In this document: positions 34,292 through 45,124 of the stretch, one piece after another
Position numbering within the stretch: position 1 is the stretch's first letter
Layout: each line of letters opens with the position of its first letter
Program-made: the position numbers and the translations under genes
Origin: Panicum virgatum
Taxonomy: Eukaryota; Streptophyta; Magnoliopsida; Poales; Poaceae
Assembly: GCF_016808335.1 (NCBI RefSeq)
Contig: NC_053147.1
Coordinates: 24,600,913-24,664,912, forward strand
Length of the DNA stretch: 64,000 bases
Direction of reading: 5' to 3'
Notes under the pieces: model-generated
Told to the model about the DNA's origin: nothing
The model's input: the letters and a program-made list of their open reading frames with translations, nothing else
Databases searched by the model: none

Positions 34292-35570
34292 ACTGTTCTG
34301 CCCCCCACCGAAACTCATCATCGGATTTGATCTTCACTAAACCCATGAACGGTTCAATGCGCCCAGACAGATTAGAAATAAATCGTCTGACAAAGTTAAT
34401 TTTACCGATGAGCTTCTGCAACTCTTTCTTCATGGTAGGCGGCTTCATCGTCTTCACAGCTTTTTGACTCTTCAGGCTGATCTCGATTCCCCGTTCATGC
34501 ACCAGGAATCCCAAAAATTGACCGGCCGACACGCCAAAAGCGCACTTCTTTGGGTTCATTTTGAGCCCAAACCTTCGAGTCCGCTCTAAAACTTGACGCA
34601 GATCTTCTAGATGCCCCCCAGCCGACGTGGACTTGACCACAACATCATCAATGTAGATCTCTACCAGTTTGCCGATGAGATCATGAAAAATGTAATTCAT
34701 GGCACGTTAGTACGTTGCACCGGCATTTTTCAATCCAAAGGTCATAACCAAGTACTCGAACAAGCCGACCGCGCCTGGTACTCTGAACACGGTCTTGTGC
34801 ACATCTTCTGGGGCCATGAAGATCTGGTTGTAGCCGGCATTACCGTCCATAAAACTCATCATTTTGTGGCCCGCAGCTGCGTTGATCAATGTCTCTGCAA
34901 CAGGCATCGGATATTCATCCTTTGGCGCCGCTCTGTTGAGATCTCTAAAATCGACGCAGACATGCCATCGGCCATCCTTCTTTTGTACCGGTACCACGCT
35001 AGAGATCCATTCTGCATACCGGCACGGCCTGATGAACTCAGCATGCAACATCTTCTCCACCTCTTTCTTGACTTCTTCTAGGACTTCGGCCCTCATCCGA
35101 CGTGCTCGTTGCTGAAACGGCCAAAACCCTTTCTTAAGCAGGAGCCGATGCTCGACGATGCTTCTGTCTAGACCGGGCATCTCAATGTAGTCCCATGCGA
35201 AACAATCCCAGTACTCTTTCAGTAGTGCAATCATCTCCTCACGCAAGACCGGATCCAACTTTTTGCTGATAAATGTCGGTCGTGGCTTATCCCCAGGACC
35301 GATATCAACCTCTTCCGAATCATCAGCTGACGTGAACCCGTATCCTAGCTTGCCGTCGTCTAAAAAACCAGCTGCGAACGCAGGCGAGTCTTCATTATCC
35401 ACAAGATCAGCGGCAACCACATGGACATGACAAGAAAAATTATTTGGCCAACCGCATGGGCTGGCCGTTTCCATACTTCCATTATCATTCGAAACCAAAT
35501 AGTCCACAAGTGGCCAACTGCCAGAGCAGGCCATCGTATGTACATGATGTAACAATTCTGACACCAAATA
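34292..35570 (-). pseudogene. Reverse transcriptase of Tat copy C
   Basis: Minus-strand RT blocks are LHAEFIRPCRYAEWISSVV, GRWHVCVDFRDLNRAAPK, YPMPVAETLI, MDGNAGYNQIFMA, FGLKNAGATY, then after a TAA at 34707-34709 the catalytic IYIDDVVVKS and GQFLGFLVHERGIEI. The TAA probably replaces a CAA codon. This region is absent from copy A. Confidence 0.92.
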
Positions 35571-36260
35571 GGATTTTTCTATTTTTTGGGGCCGGTCGCT
35601 GGGACTGGCCTCTCTAACTCTATTACACCCCGTAGCATGCCAGGACGTGTTTACTCTATGAGGCCAGTGGATAAGACCAGCCTCAGTCCGTTTTTTGTTG
35701 CCTCGATCTGATCACAGTCTTCCAGTGAAATTCCTAAGATCGGCTCTTGTCCTTCTGCGTCCCAGGCGTTCATATCTACGAGCGAGACCTTGCTGGAATC
35801 GTCTGCAGAGACCACTTCTACCTCATCGCCATCCCATTGGACCAGATACTAATGCATTGTGGAAGGGATACAACAGTTCGTGTGAATCCAATCTCTCCCA
35901 AGCAACACTGTGTATGTACTCTTGCTGTTGACGATGAAGAACAAAGTCGGGATCGTCTTGCGGCCCACTGTCAACTCCACATTAAGAACCCCCATAGCCT
36001 CTGATGGCTGCCCGTTGAAGTCATTGAGCGTCACGTTGGTCTTGATTAGGTCGGCAGAAGAACGCCCCAACCGGCGCAGCACTGAATATGGCATCAGGTT
36101 GACTGCAGCACCGGTGTCAACCAACATCCTGTTAACGGGTTTACCGTTGATGAAGCCCTTGAGATACAGCCCCTTCAAATGTTTGTAGCTTTTTTCCTTT
36201 GGCTTCTCGAAGATGAACGGCTGGGGGGCCAAGATCCAACTGTGCAATAGGCAAATCCTC
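35571..36260 (-). pseudogene. Protease region of Tat copy C
   Basis: The frame at 36247-35849 contains the retropepsin catalytic motif MLVDTGAAVNLMPYSVL and the conserved VLLGRDWIHTN. It continues into a linker that decays towards 35571. It would process Gag-Pol. Confidence 0.88.
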
Positions 36261-37121
36261 CGGTTGGGGTGCCCGAAACTCTGATGGGAGCACGAACACC
36301 ATGTTCACATCAGCCAATGGCTTCTCATCGGCTTTTGTCTGTTTGGGGCGCCACTCTTTTCTTGGAGGGCGCCTTTCCACCCTTCGCGGGTGCCTGACCT
36401 GTTCCGCAAGATCCGGACGCGCCTTCCTCAGCACGTCAAGGTATCTTGCCTCCGCCTCCTCTAGATTGTGCAGGCGCTGCACTCTGCGCTTCTGCGAGCG
36501 ATTAAGCCCATCAGGGCACCACCATGGGCGATGGCACCTGTCTTCTTCTTCTGGCTCGAAATCGCTCCTGGTCGGCCGCTCAATATGTTCGTCGTGACGC
36601 ACTTTGGGCCCCAAGCGCCGGAACACCGATGTCTCGCCTGACTGGCGTGTCCGAGGCCTGCACTCCAGACAATCATCTATAGTGGGCAATCGGCTCATGC
36701 CGGAATTCTAGCAGTACCTGAAGAATGGGCAATGCCAGTGGTCGCGTATAGTCTGGCGCCTTCTCAGCGTCCTCACTGTGCGGTACTCGTACTCCTCTTC
36801 TTCCGATTGATATCGGCGACGCAGCTTGTGCTGATACTCATATTTTTCCAGAAGCCGATCGGAAGCAGGAAGCTGATTACGGATGTGACGCACTTGCTCT
36901 TTAGTAATATGTTGTCGCCCTGGCTTATTGTTGTCTTGGGGCCGTTTGCCAGAAACGGCGTCTCTCCTTTGCTCGTCACGACGGCGTACGGGCCCCACCA
37001 TGTTGATCTGGAATGAAAAATTCTGGCCCGTAGGTGTGAAGTCCGACAACTCTACCACGTTGGCTTGTGGGAAGGGCTTCGTGTCGACCTTCATCGTGTG
37101 TTGAGCCAGGATTAATCGGCC
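36261..37121 (-). pseudogene. Gag-protease linker of Tat copy C
   Basis: The minus-strand region is Arg/Glu-rich (RRVERRPPRKEWRPKQTK, LNRSQKRRVQRL). It includes MSRLPTIDDCLE and a zinc-like YCWNSGMS segment split by a stop near 36710. It is homologous to 18030-18960 in copy A. A TAA at 37122-37124, where copy A has CAA, separates it from gag. Confidence 0.75.
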
Positions 37122-38782
37122 TTACTCGATAGCCGATTGAATCTGACGACGCAGCTCCTTGCATTCACCCGTGGCATGCGTGAACGAATGATGCCACTTA
37201 CAATATAGCCTCCCCTGCAGCTCTTGTGCAGTTGGCAGCTTGTGATTCTCTGGGAGCTTCAACTGTTTTTCTTTGAGCAGTAGATCAAATATCTGCTCTG
37301 CTTTGTCTACGTCGAAGTCGAAGCCCTTCACAAGCCCCTGCTGTTTGATCCATTTGCATGGGATGGGGTTTGCCCCCCGAGTCCACTCTGCCACGACCAC
37401 TTCTTGCTCCTCGCCAGAATCATCAGATTCATCCGCTTGGGCCATGTTCACATGGCGCTTGAACTTGTCTTGGTACAGCTCAGGATGGTAGAGCTCATAT
37501 GCCGTAAGCTTCTGCACCAGGTGCGCCAGAGATGTGAACTCCAACTAGAAAGCAATATCCTTGATCAGCTTAGCGAGTCCCAGAACTGCCAGATCGACTG
37601 CCTCCTTCTCCGTAATGCGTGATGAGTAGCATCGATTCTTGACTTCTCTGAAGTGTTGTATGTATTCCGACACAGTCTCTCCTCGCTTCTGCCTGACTTG
37701 GGCGAGGTCGGCAATCCCAGCTTCAGCAGCCTCTGAGTGATACTGGGTATGGAACTGATCTTCCAGCTGCCTCCAAGTTCGAATCGAATCTGGTGCCAAT
37801 GACGCGTACCATCCAAAAGCTGGGCCTGTAAGAGATTGGCCGAAGAACCGGACCCTCACCGGATCCGATACTGAGATCATCCCAAGCTGCGTTAAGTATC
37901 TGCTCACATGCTCAATGGAGCTGGCTCCTTCTGACCCGTTGAACTCGGTGAACTCAGGGAGCCGATACTTTGGAGGCAATGGGATCAAGTCGTAGTCACT
38001 TGGATACGGCTTGGAATAGCCGATCGATTTTCTCTTGGGCAAGATGGCGAACTGGTCTCTCAGTATTGCACTGACCTGCTCCACACTAAGAACTCCTGGG
38101 GCCGATGGCTTAGCACTCGGCCCGGTAGCGTACTTTGCCAGCCACGATTGTTTCTCCGCGTCTACTCCAGAAGCTCCTGGGTTTACCAATTGCACCGAGC
38201 GTGTTGGGTTGATGCTGTCAGGGATGTAGGCGCACGTGTAGCCGTGCGGGATCTCCTTGGGTGGCTCGGTGAGGAACTGGCCTTCTCCAGGATCACCGCC
38301 GATCTTGTGGACGACATTGGTCGGCGAACTCTGCTGTCCTGCTGCCGCGAGCGAGTAGGACACTGGCGGCCTTGATTGCAGTGCAGCTTCCCCCTGTGAC
38401 TCCCCAGGATTGGTCCCGACGGGGAGTGCTGGTTCTTGATCACCTCCTGGACAACGCGATGTGCCACACGCTCAAGCTCGTTCACCAGGCTTTCTGAGTG
38501 TCGATGGAGCGCGTGAGCCACCATGTAGTTCATCTCCTGGCGTAGGGCCCTGGTGCGCTCTTCTGACGGCACAGACAGATCAACGTTGTCGAGAGCACCC
38601 TCTGGTGAGAACCCCTTCCACCTGATGCCATGGTTGCGGGTCCAATCAAAAGAGCCGATGAGATTGGCTTCGAACTGAGCTTTGATCTCATCATATTTTA
38701 GCTTGTGTTCTGGAGTCAGCTCTTCATACGTGACAGGTTTGGTGACCGGCGGAACCGGTACTTGGTCTTGAGCTCCTGCCAT
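37122..38782 (-). pseudogene. Gag of Tat copy C
   Basis: The start is the ATG at 38780-38782 (MAGAQDQ). N-terminal region (TPEHKLKYDEIKAQFEANL), core (SIEHVSRYLTQLGMISVSD, FFGQSLTGPAFGWYAS, QVRQKRGETVSEYIQ) and C-terminal YCKWHHSFTHATGECKEL are present. There is a frameshift near 38390 and a TAG at 37545-37547, where copy A has CAG. Confidence 0.9.
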
Positions 38783-38834
38783 CTCTGCAGTGGGCGTTGT
38801 TGTTGATGAAGGTCCCACCGGGCGTGCCAGAATG

Positions 38835-40049
38835 TGTTGTCGGTCGAAACCCACCGGCGAGTAACGACAGGCAACACGAAGAGCCGGGAGGTCACCGGGG
38901 CGCTGGCAGGCACTGCTCCCTCGTCGACGGCCCGTAATTCCGTCACGCGCCCGGAGATTCCGGAGAATATCGGGTGTGCCACCTGACCTATACCCGATCC
39001 GGAAGGTGCGAACGTGCTTGCGACGATTTGCCTTCATACACAAACACATGGAAACGTAAGTCCGAGCCGTGGTCGGCTCCCCGGGACGACTCTTGCATCG
39101 GCTTTAAAGAGCCGATCGAGTCCTGGTGTCAGATTGGATCTGTATCTATCCAGATATTGATGAATAAAGCAAATAACTGTAAAGCTGCTTCAATTAAATC
39201 TAACTAATCTAATCCACGATGGTAAAAAGCTTCACTGCTAGATCGGAACATCCTACACGTGATTGGGCCTAATGAACGTAACAAATAACTAAACCATAAC
39301 AAAAAACAGAGGCCTAAGAACTAGCAAGAGCCGATTCCCGGATCAATTCCCTGTTAAGACTAAAGCAAAGCATCTAACACGCCGCCGGATCATCCAACCC
39401 GTTTGCAAGGCCTAACCTAGCAGATATTACACCAACTCTTAAGAATAAGAGCAAATCATAACAGATTAGATATATTAGATGGAAAAGAAGCAGAGTGTTG
39501 TCTCTGTGCAACTAACTCTTCACAACAAGAATTAGCATGAGATTGAAACGTGACTGCACGAAAAACAACATGATATTCGTAGATGATAAGCAACAAAGCA
39601 CAACAGATCTACTAAAAGCCATGCTACGAACATCAAGATAACTAGCATTACTCGCTATCAAAAACGCTTCAGTACGAGTAATACCAAGGTAAAAGCAAGA
39701 ACAACGCTGCCCTGATCGCAAGAAGCGATTAGGGCAGCATGGCGCTTACTTGGATGAAACCCTAGAATTAGGGGTGGCGATGCGACGAGAATTGTTGTTT
39801 GCGAGACGTGATGACGTTCTTTTTCATGAATAACATAGGGTACATATTTATAGTCCGGAGACTTGAGAAACAATCTAATCCTATCTTGTCCCGATCGGAC
39901 TCTACCTCTAATTTTGAACTAAATCTAAAGATACATGGCCCATGTGGCCCAAATGCTCACGCAGGAGCCGATTTACAAGCCTTCTTAATCTTCTGCTTTA
40001 AGCCCAACTTGCTTTCGGCCCATAAATTTGTTAATTTATAGCGATAACA
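38835..40049 (-). repeat. 5' LTR of Tat copy C
   Basis: The LTR is 1,215 bp with a TATA box at 39845-39852 (minus) and a stem-loop at 39706-39738. In the stem one C-to-T change turns a G-C pair into a G-U pair without breaking the RNA stem. The primer-site candidate is at 38812-38829. Confidence 0.94.
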
Positions 40050-40368
40050 ATCTCTCCAGCCATTTCTTCTTCATTCCGAGCGTTGCGCGCATGCCTATAG
40101 TCTATAGAGCAGCTCAAACGGAGGCTCCATTGTCTTTAACTGCTAAAATTGTTTCCTCAAAACTAAAACACACACCAGTACATGAAGTATTTGTAATGGC
40201 ACCTTAATTTTGCTAGCGGTCATCATTGCCAACCGTCAGCACAATCCCCTATATTTATGCTGGCATTTGACATGAGCAGCATAAATCGATTTGTCCCGGT
40301 GCACAAATCATTTTTCCTATTACAAAAAATTAATATTTTTTTAAATGAAGTCGGATGAAGAAAAATTT

Positions 40369-40795
40369 TATGCGAAAGTTATAGAGCTCGACGAGATCTA
40401 AAATTTTTTATTGTCAATATTTTCATTCAAGACCATTTACTAGACCAAATATTTTTTACCATTTCAGAAATCAGATCATAAACCTCCAAGTTAGATATAG
40501 ACAAGCTAAGATAATATCTGACCTCGTATCCAAGTTATAGAATTTGACTAGATCTAAAATCTTGTAGTTGATAATATTTTCATTCAAGACCCTTTACTAG
40601 ATCAAATATTCGTTCCCATTTCAGAAATCAGATCACAAACCTTATGTCCAAGTTAGATATAGACAATCTGAGATAAAAACAGACCTTATATCCAAGTTAT
40701 AGAATTTAACGAGATCTAAAATGTAGTTGATAATTTTTTTTATTAAAGATCGTTTATTAGGCCAAATATTCGTTGTCGTTTCAGAAATCTACTAT
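40369..40795. repeat. Tandem repeat, about 160 bp x 2.7
   Basis: Units begin near 40369, 40527 and 40689. They share the blocks AAGTTATAGA, GAGATCTAAAAT, TTTCATTCAAGACC and TTTCAGAAATCAGATCA. The array lies inside the CACTA-like region. Confidence 0.8.
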
Positions 40796-40835
40796 TAAAA
40801 TAATAATTAAATTTTTAAATAACCTTGGATGAACA

Positions 40836-41252
40836 TGTCAGACTCGGGACAACGGGACTGCTCATACGCATAGAATGTTCTAGAGTAAGGGATAGTGCAT
40901 GGATGTACCTTACATCTTTTGTAACTACCCAAATAGGTGTAGAACTAGCTGCAGTACAAGAAAACTACCCGACCGGATTGTAATGGAACTCCAAGTGTAC
41001 TTGGCTATGACTTTCCATGTAACCATGTCCCCCCAGAGTATATAAGGACGGGCAGAGATCCCTCAAAACACATCAACACCTAAGGCAATACAAGCAACCA
41101 CACAGCACGTAGGGTATTACGCACCTCGCGGCCCGAACGTGTCTAAATCCTTGTGTTCCTTGCACCATCGAGTTCCAGAGCTAGTCGATCCCTTGCCTAC
41201 AATCATACTGCTAAGGGTATCCCTGAGCAAGCTTGGCGGCTAAATACCGACA
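40836..41252 (+). mobile_element. Solo LTR (417 bp) inside the CACTA-like element
   Basis: It starts TGTCAGACTCGGGAC and ends GGCTAAATACCGACA, with flanks gaaca (40831-40835) and gaaaa (41253-41257), a 5-bp duplication with one mismatch. A TATA box (AGTATATAAGG, near 41036) precedes a leader-like stretch. The sequence resembles LTRs of grass gypsy elements. No internal domain is present, so it is probably the product of LTR-LTR recombination. Confidence 0.7.
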
Positions 41253-41755
41253 GAAAATGAACTTTATACAAAGTTGTAGTGCTCGATAAGATCTATAGTT
41301 TTGTAATTGACAACTTTTTAATTTGAGATTATTTAGAGTGTCAAGCACACAATATAAGATCGGAAAAAGTGATATAAAAACAATAACATATCTTAGAAAG
41401 AGAAGATATAATGTGTAGATGAGATAGTAAGGAAAGAAAGTGCGAAACAAAGCTCACAAGTTCGAACCATGTGCACCGTATATGCTTGAAAAAATTGTTT
41501 AACTTGTGTCAAATGATGAATTGTTGGAAGTAGAGGGGCCTAATAAAATGTGAAAATATTTTCTTTTCATTTTATATTTTAATATTAATTTTTAAAATGA
41601 TTAAAATTGGTTTGTGCTGGCGACCCTTAAGACTACCGCCAGCACAAATGTATTTGCGCCGGTGGTTGTGCACCCACCAAGATTGCTGTCCGGTGTTAAA
41701 TCCAACAGGACAAATACGTTTTGACTGTAATTACAAATACCTTCTATAGTAATGA

Positions 41756-42540
41756 CATTGCCCCAAAATCCAACCACAAGATTTTGCAGTTTAAGAGCAT
41801 CTCCCGCAACTCTTTATATCTTTAGAAATATATATTTTAGTTAAGGTAAAAAAACTCTCCAACAATTTTTCAATTGGATATCTAAATATAAATATCATCT
41901 GTTTCGGATTTCTCGCTAGCTAAAAATAGCTTGCTCTCTAGACTACGTACAAACATAAAAAAATATTGGAGAGTAAAAAATATAGAAAATATTTTTTACT
42001 TAAATAACGCTCTAAATAATGATTTAGAGTGTAGATTTTAGAAAGTCTATCTATGCTTTAACATCCGTTATTTCTAAACGTGCTTTGGCCGTGTTTAGAT
42101 CAAAAATCTCAAAATTCAAAATTTTTATAAATCACCTACATGGTATACTAAATATAGTCGAAAAATTAATCGCATTACACAAATAGACTGTAAATCGCGA
42201 GACGAATCTAATGAGACTAATTAGAACATAATTAGACACTAAGTTGCTACTGTAAATATATGCTAATGATGAATTAATTAGGCTCATTTGATTCGTCTCG
42301 TAGTTTACAAACAAGATCTATAATTAGTTTTGTGATTAGTCTATATTTAATACTTCAAATGTTGAAAAATTCCTTTCCAAAATCTCAAAATCCATGATTC
42401 ATGTTCGGCTGATCTGATCAACAGTGCGGCTTGACTTATTTACTCTCACACAATACTATTTATTCTACAAGCCAAGCACTATTTATTCTACTAGCTCAAC
42501 TGTGCTCGGCACTCTCCGTAATTTGTAACTCACAAACAGC
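41756..42540. repeat. MITE cluster upstream of the first gene
   Basis: About 41790-42070 starts GAGCATCTCCCGCAACTC, a common grass MITE end. About 42090-42390 starts GGCCGTGTTTAGAT and contains ACTGTAAATCGCGAGACGAATC and ATTAGGCTCATTTGATTCGTCTCG, the GGCC-TGTTTAG MITE family that recurs near 54040-54365. About 42405-42500 (TGTTCGGCTGATCTG...) is a further MITE-like piece. Superfamily assignment is uncertain. No gene is seen. Confidence 0.55.
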
Positions 42541-42963
42541 TACCAGTACCAGGCGTCAAGGCGTGCTCTGTAAAGTGCAAAAGGAATAGCAGCGACGCCG
42601 GCACCTCTCTAAATCTGGAACCGTCGTCCATCGCCATCAGGATCGGATTCGGATCTCGTCTCCTCTGCAATCGATCAGGATAACCTAATCCATCCACCAT
42701 CCCAGCTTTCGCAATCAGACGCCACCATCACGCCGCCGTCGCCGTCGCCACCTGCCCGGGTCCCCACGCTGTAATCCTCTCACCGCAAAACCGCCCTTCC
42801 CGGTGCCCGCCCTGAAACCGCGCGCGTCGCCCGCCCATAGAGAGAGGAGGCACCGACGACGGCTTGGTCCGCCACCGAATCACCTACCCGCGCTGTCCCT
42901 TGGACAGAGCCAGAGCAGAGACACCTCGAGCAGGCGCCAGGCGGACCCAGGAAGCCGCTGGCC

Positions 42964-45059
42964 ATGGCGACGACGAGGCCGGCGCGCAGCGATCCGCACC
43001 TTCCGCCGGAGGAGGCGGCGCGCCTGGAGGCCGAGGTGCGGGGCTACTTCGACAGCGTCGCGCCGAGGCGCCCGGCCAAGCCGCCGCGCAGCGACCCGTC
43101 GGAGGACGGCGGCACGGAGGCCGGCGCCGGGGACCACGACCTGCCGGAGCTCCGCAAGCTGCGCGACCTCGAGGCGAAGCCCCAGGTCAGCCGCTTTTGC
43201 CTTTCACCTTGGTGGTACTCGAATTCTTGATTCGTGTTTCGCCGTTGAAATCGATCGGTGGACCGTGGACGTAAGCGTGGCGCCTTGTCGTGTGCAGAAA
43301 CTGGTGCTGGACGGAGCAGGGGATGTGGACGGCGAGGAGGAGTACGGGGAGACGCGGTACTACGACGGGCTCATAGGCATCGACAAGCAGCATCACACGG
43401 TAAGCTTTGAATGTTTGCCCTCTTTAGGGAAAAATTGTGTTACTGAATCTGTAAATTCCAGTTGTGCGTGACAAACTGCTTGTCGGTGCAGTAGGTTGGC
43501 CGAGTTGTAAGATAGGATTCTGTTTTTTTTTTCACGAACGTGCCAGCACGTATTTCATTAAGAGGAAGATTATTTTTTAGGATCCTGTAGGTAATCACTC
43601 TATCCATAGTTAGTTATTGTTCTTCGTTTGATCTTATCATGTCAATGTGTCTGCCGTCTGGCGATAGCTGCTTTTGAACTCTTGATTGAAATCCTCACAT
43701 CTTAACTGCATTCAAGGAATAAAGTTTGTTCACACAAGGGTTTAGTGTAATTTTCACCGGAATGGTGTTTAATTTGCTTGCACAACTGATTGCAGTCACA
43801 AGAGAAATACTTTTCTTATAGGTACCAGAGAAGTACTAGTCAATTACCATCATGTTTCTTGTTTTTTCCAGTCCTCTTTCAGCATGCTCGTTATTAGAGT
43901 CACTATCAGTTGTCCAATTGTCCTTCAAAAATGCTATGATTAGCTAAATATGCATTAGGAGTATGTGTTTTTCATGAAATATGAATGGGCTATGAAAATC
44001 TGAAGATTGCTTTACACTTTGATTTCTTTTTAAAAGTAATAGCAAGAGCACCGCCAGTACTTCATTGAACAGAACAACATAAAAGTTTTAGAACAAGAGT
44101 GTAAAGAACATTTTCATTGATAAGTGCAGTTTGTGAAACCTGGCAAGAGCTGTATGGTAGGAACCTAAGGTCATGCCCAGAATCTCCACATTTGTTGTTT
44201 CTGATGGGTGGTAAAACATGGTTCATTAATGGTAAAACTAACTAATCTTGAAACCTCATCCAACTATACCAACAAAGGGAACAGTTTCAATTTCTTTAGC
44301 ATATATAGTCAGGCTGACTTCATGCATTGGTGGGCTACTACTGGTATAATAAATAAACTGTTCTAAAATGCACGTACCAACGGGCATGGAACATTTTCTA
44401 GCTTAAGACGTGCTCAGGCACGGTCACTAAAAAAACATTTTCTAGCTTAAGTTGTACTACTCTGCTGAAGGCTCTTCGGCAAAGCAGTATAATCATTCCC
44501 AGATGCTGGCATAGGACAACTGAAGTATCAGTAGGAGCATTAGGAACTTGCAATAAACTCAGAGGTTTCAATATTGAGGCCCTTCCTGGTGCTTGCCTGT
44601 ATGGTATCTCCAGACCAAAAGGAAAATGCAAGGATCCCAAGAACCTATGTTTTATTAGTTTTGGTCCCGGATACTATAGACTCTCTTAGTGGTGGACAAT
44701 TTTATTTTTCGTTGTAACGTAGTAGTTTTTCTAGTTGCAGTGTGAAATCTTTAACATTTTTACATGGATATATGTTTAACCCGGTCATATTTCTTTGCAG
44801 ACCGGTACAGGTTTTATCAAAGTGGAGAGACCCAATGGCAGCGCCTTCAGCGTGACTACCAATGGCCACTCGTGTGCCAGCTTTGTCCGATGCACAAGCA
44901 ATCCTGCGACAAATGATTGGATACCCTCTGCTGATACCGTATGCCAACCAACCAAAACATTGGCGAGCAAGCCAACATTGCATTCTGTGGATCCCTAACT
45001 GACTTTTAAATTTGCAGGTCATCCCAGCTTCGAACAAGCCCAGCAGGAGTGACTCCTGA
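42964..45059 (+). CDS. Uncharacterised plant protein, 167 aa, 4 exons
   Basis: The exons are 42964-43185, 43298-43399, 44801-44938 and 45018-45059, all joined in phase 0 with GT/AG introns. The start (gccATGGcg) has a strong context and a CT/GC-rich leader precedes it. The product has an N-terminal EVRGYFDSVAPRRPAKPPRSD block, an acidic middle with ETRYYDGLIGIDKQHHT, and a C-terminal TGTGFIKVERPNGSAF segment. No signal peptide, membrane segment or catalytic motif is seen. The pattern and length recall a small plant family that includes Arabidopsis MEE59; that is recollection and unverified. A poly(A) signal lies at 45119. It is tail to tail with the transporter gene. Confidence 0.82.
44390..44451. 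repeat. 18-bp direct repeat flanking a 26-bp insertion in intron 2
   Basis: AACATTTTCTAGCTTAAG occurs at 44390-44407 and 44434-44451. Between them lie 26 bases ending in an A run. This looks like a target-primed insertion with a target duplication, or repair filler. Confidence 0.6.
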
Positions 45060-45118
45060 CTGGACTTCCTTGCCTTCAGAAAGCGTGGTGAATTATACGC
45101 AAATCGTTTCAGGGTACT

Positions 45119-45124
45119 AATAAA
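45119..45124 (+). terminator. Poly(A) signal of the 4-exon gene
   Basis: AATAAA lies 60 bases after the stop codon at 45059. Confidence 0.55.

Larger units (their letters stand above)
26181..40049 (-). mobile_element. Tat-lineage Ty3/gypsy retrotransposon, copy C
   Basis: The element is 13,869 bp on the minus strand. The 5' LTR is 38835-40049 and the 3' LTR 26181-27385. Gag, protease, RT, RNase H, archaeal-type RNase H and integrase are all present but interrupted by stops, frameshifts and a Cassandra solo LTR (34012-34291). The antisense acidic ORF and PMD gene lie next to the 3' LTR. Flanks are acctc (26176-26180) and atctc (40050-40054), a 5-bp target duplication with one mismatch. The LTR pair differs at a couple of dozen sites by eye, mostly in the first 300 bp. 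Confidence 0.94.
40170..41755. mobile_element. Degenerate CACTA-like non-autonomous element
   Basis: The ends carry subterminal-type repeats around GTGCCGGT/TTTGTGC motifs in both orientations (near 40240-40310: TTTATGCTGGC, TTTGTCCCGGTGCACAAATC; near 41610-41690: TTTGTGCTGGCGACCC, CGCCAGCACAAATG, GCGCCGGTGGTTG). The interior has AAGTT(A/G)TAG...GAGATCT repeats common in grass CACTA derivatives. The right end TTCTATAGTA resembles a mutated TTCTTGTAGTG terminus. No transposase is seen. Exact ends are uncertain. Confidence 0.45.

Noticed and set aside
42803..43471. Arg-rich frame of 222 aa over exon 1 of the 4-exon gene
   Set aside because: It is out of frame with the spliced model and runs through introns. 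Composition artefact.
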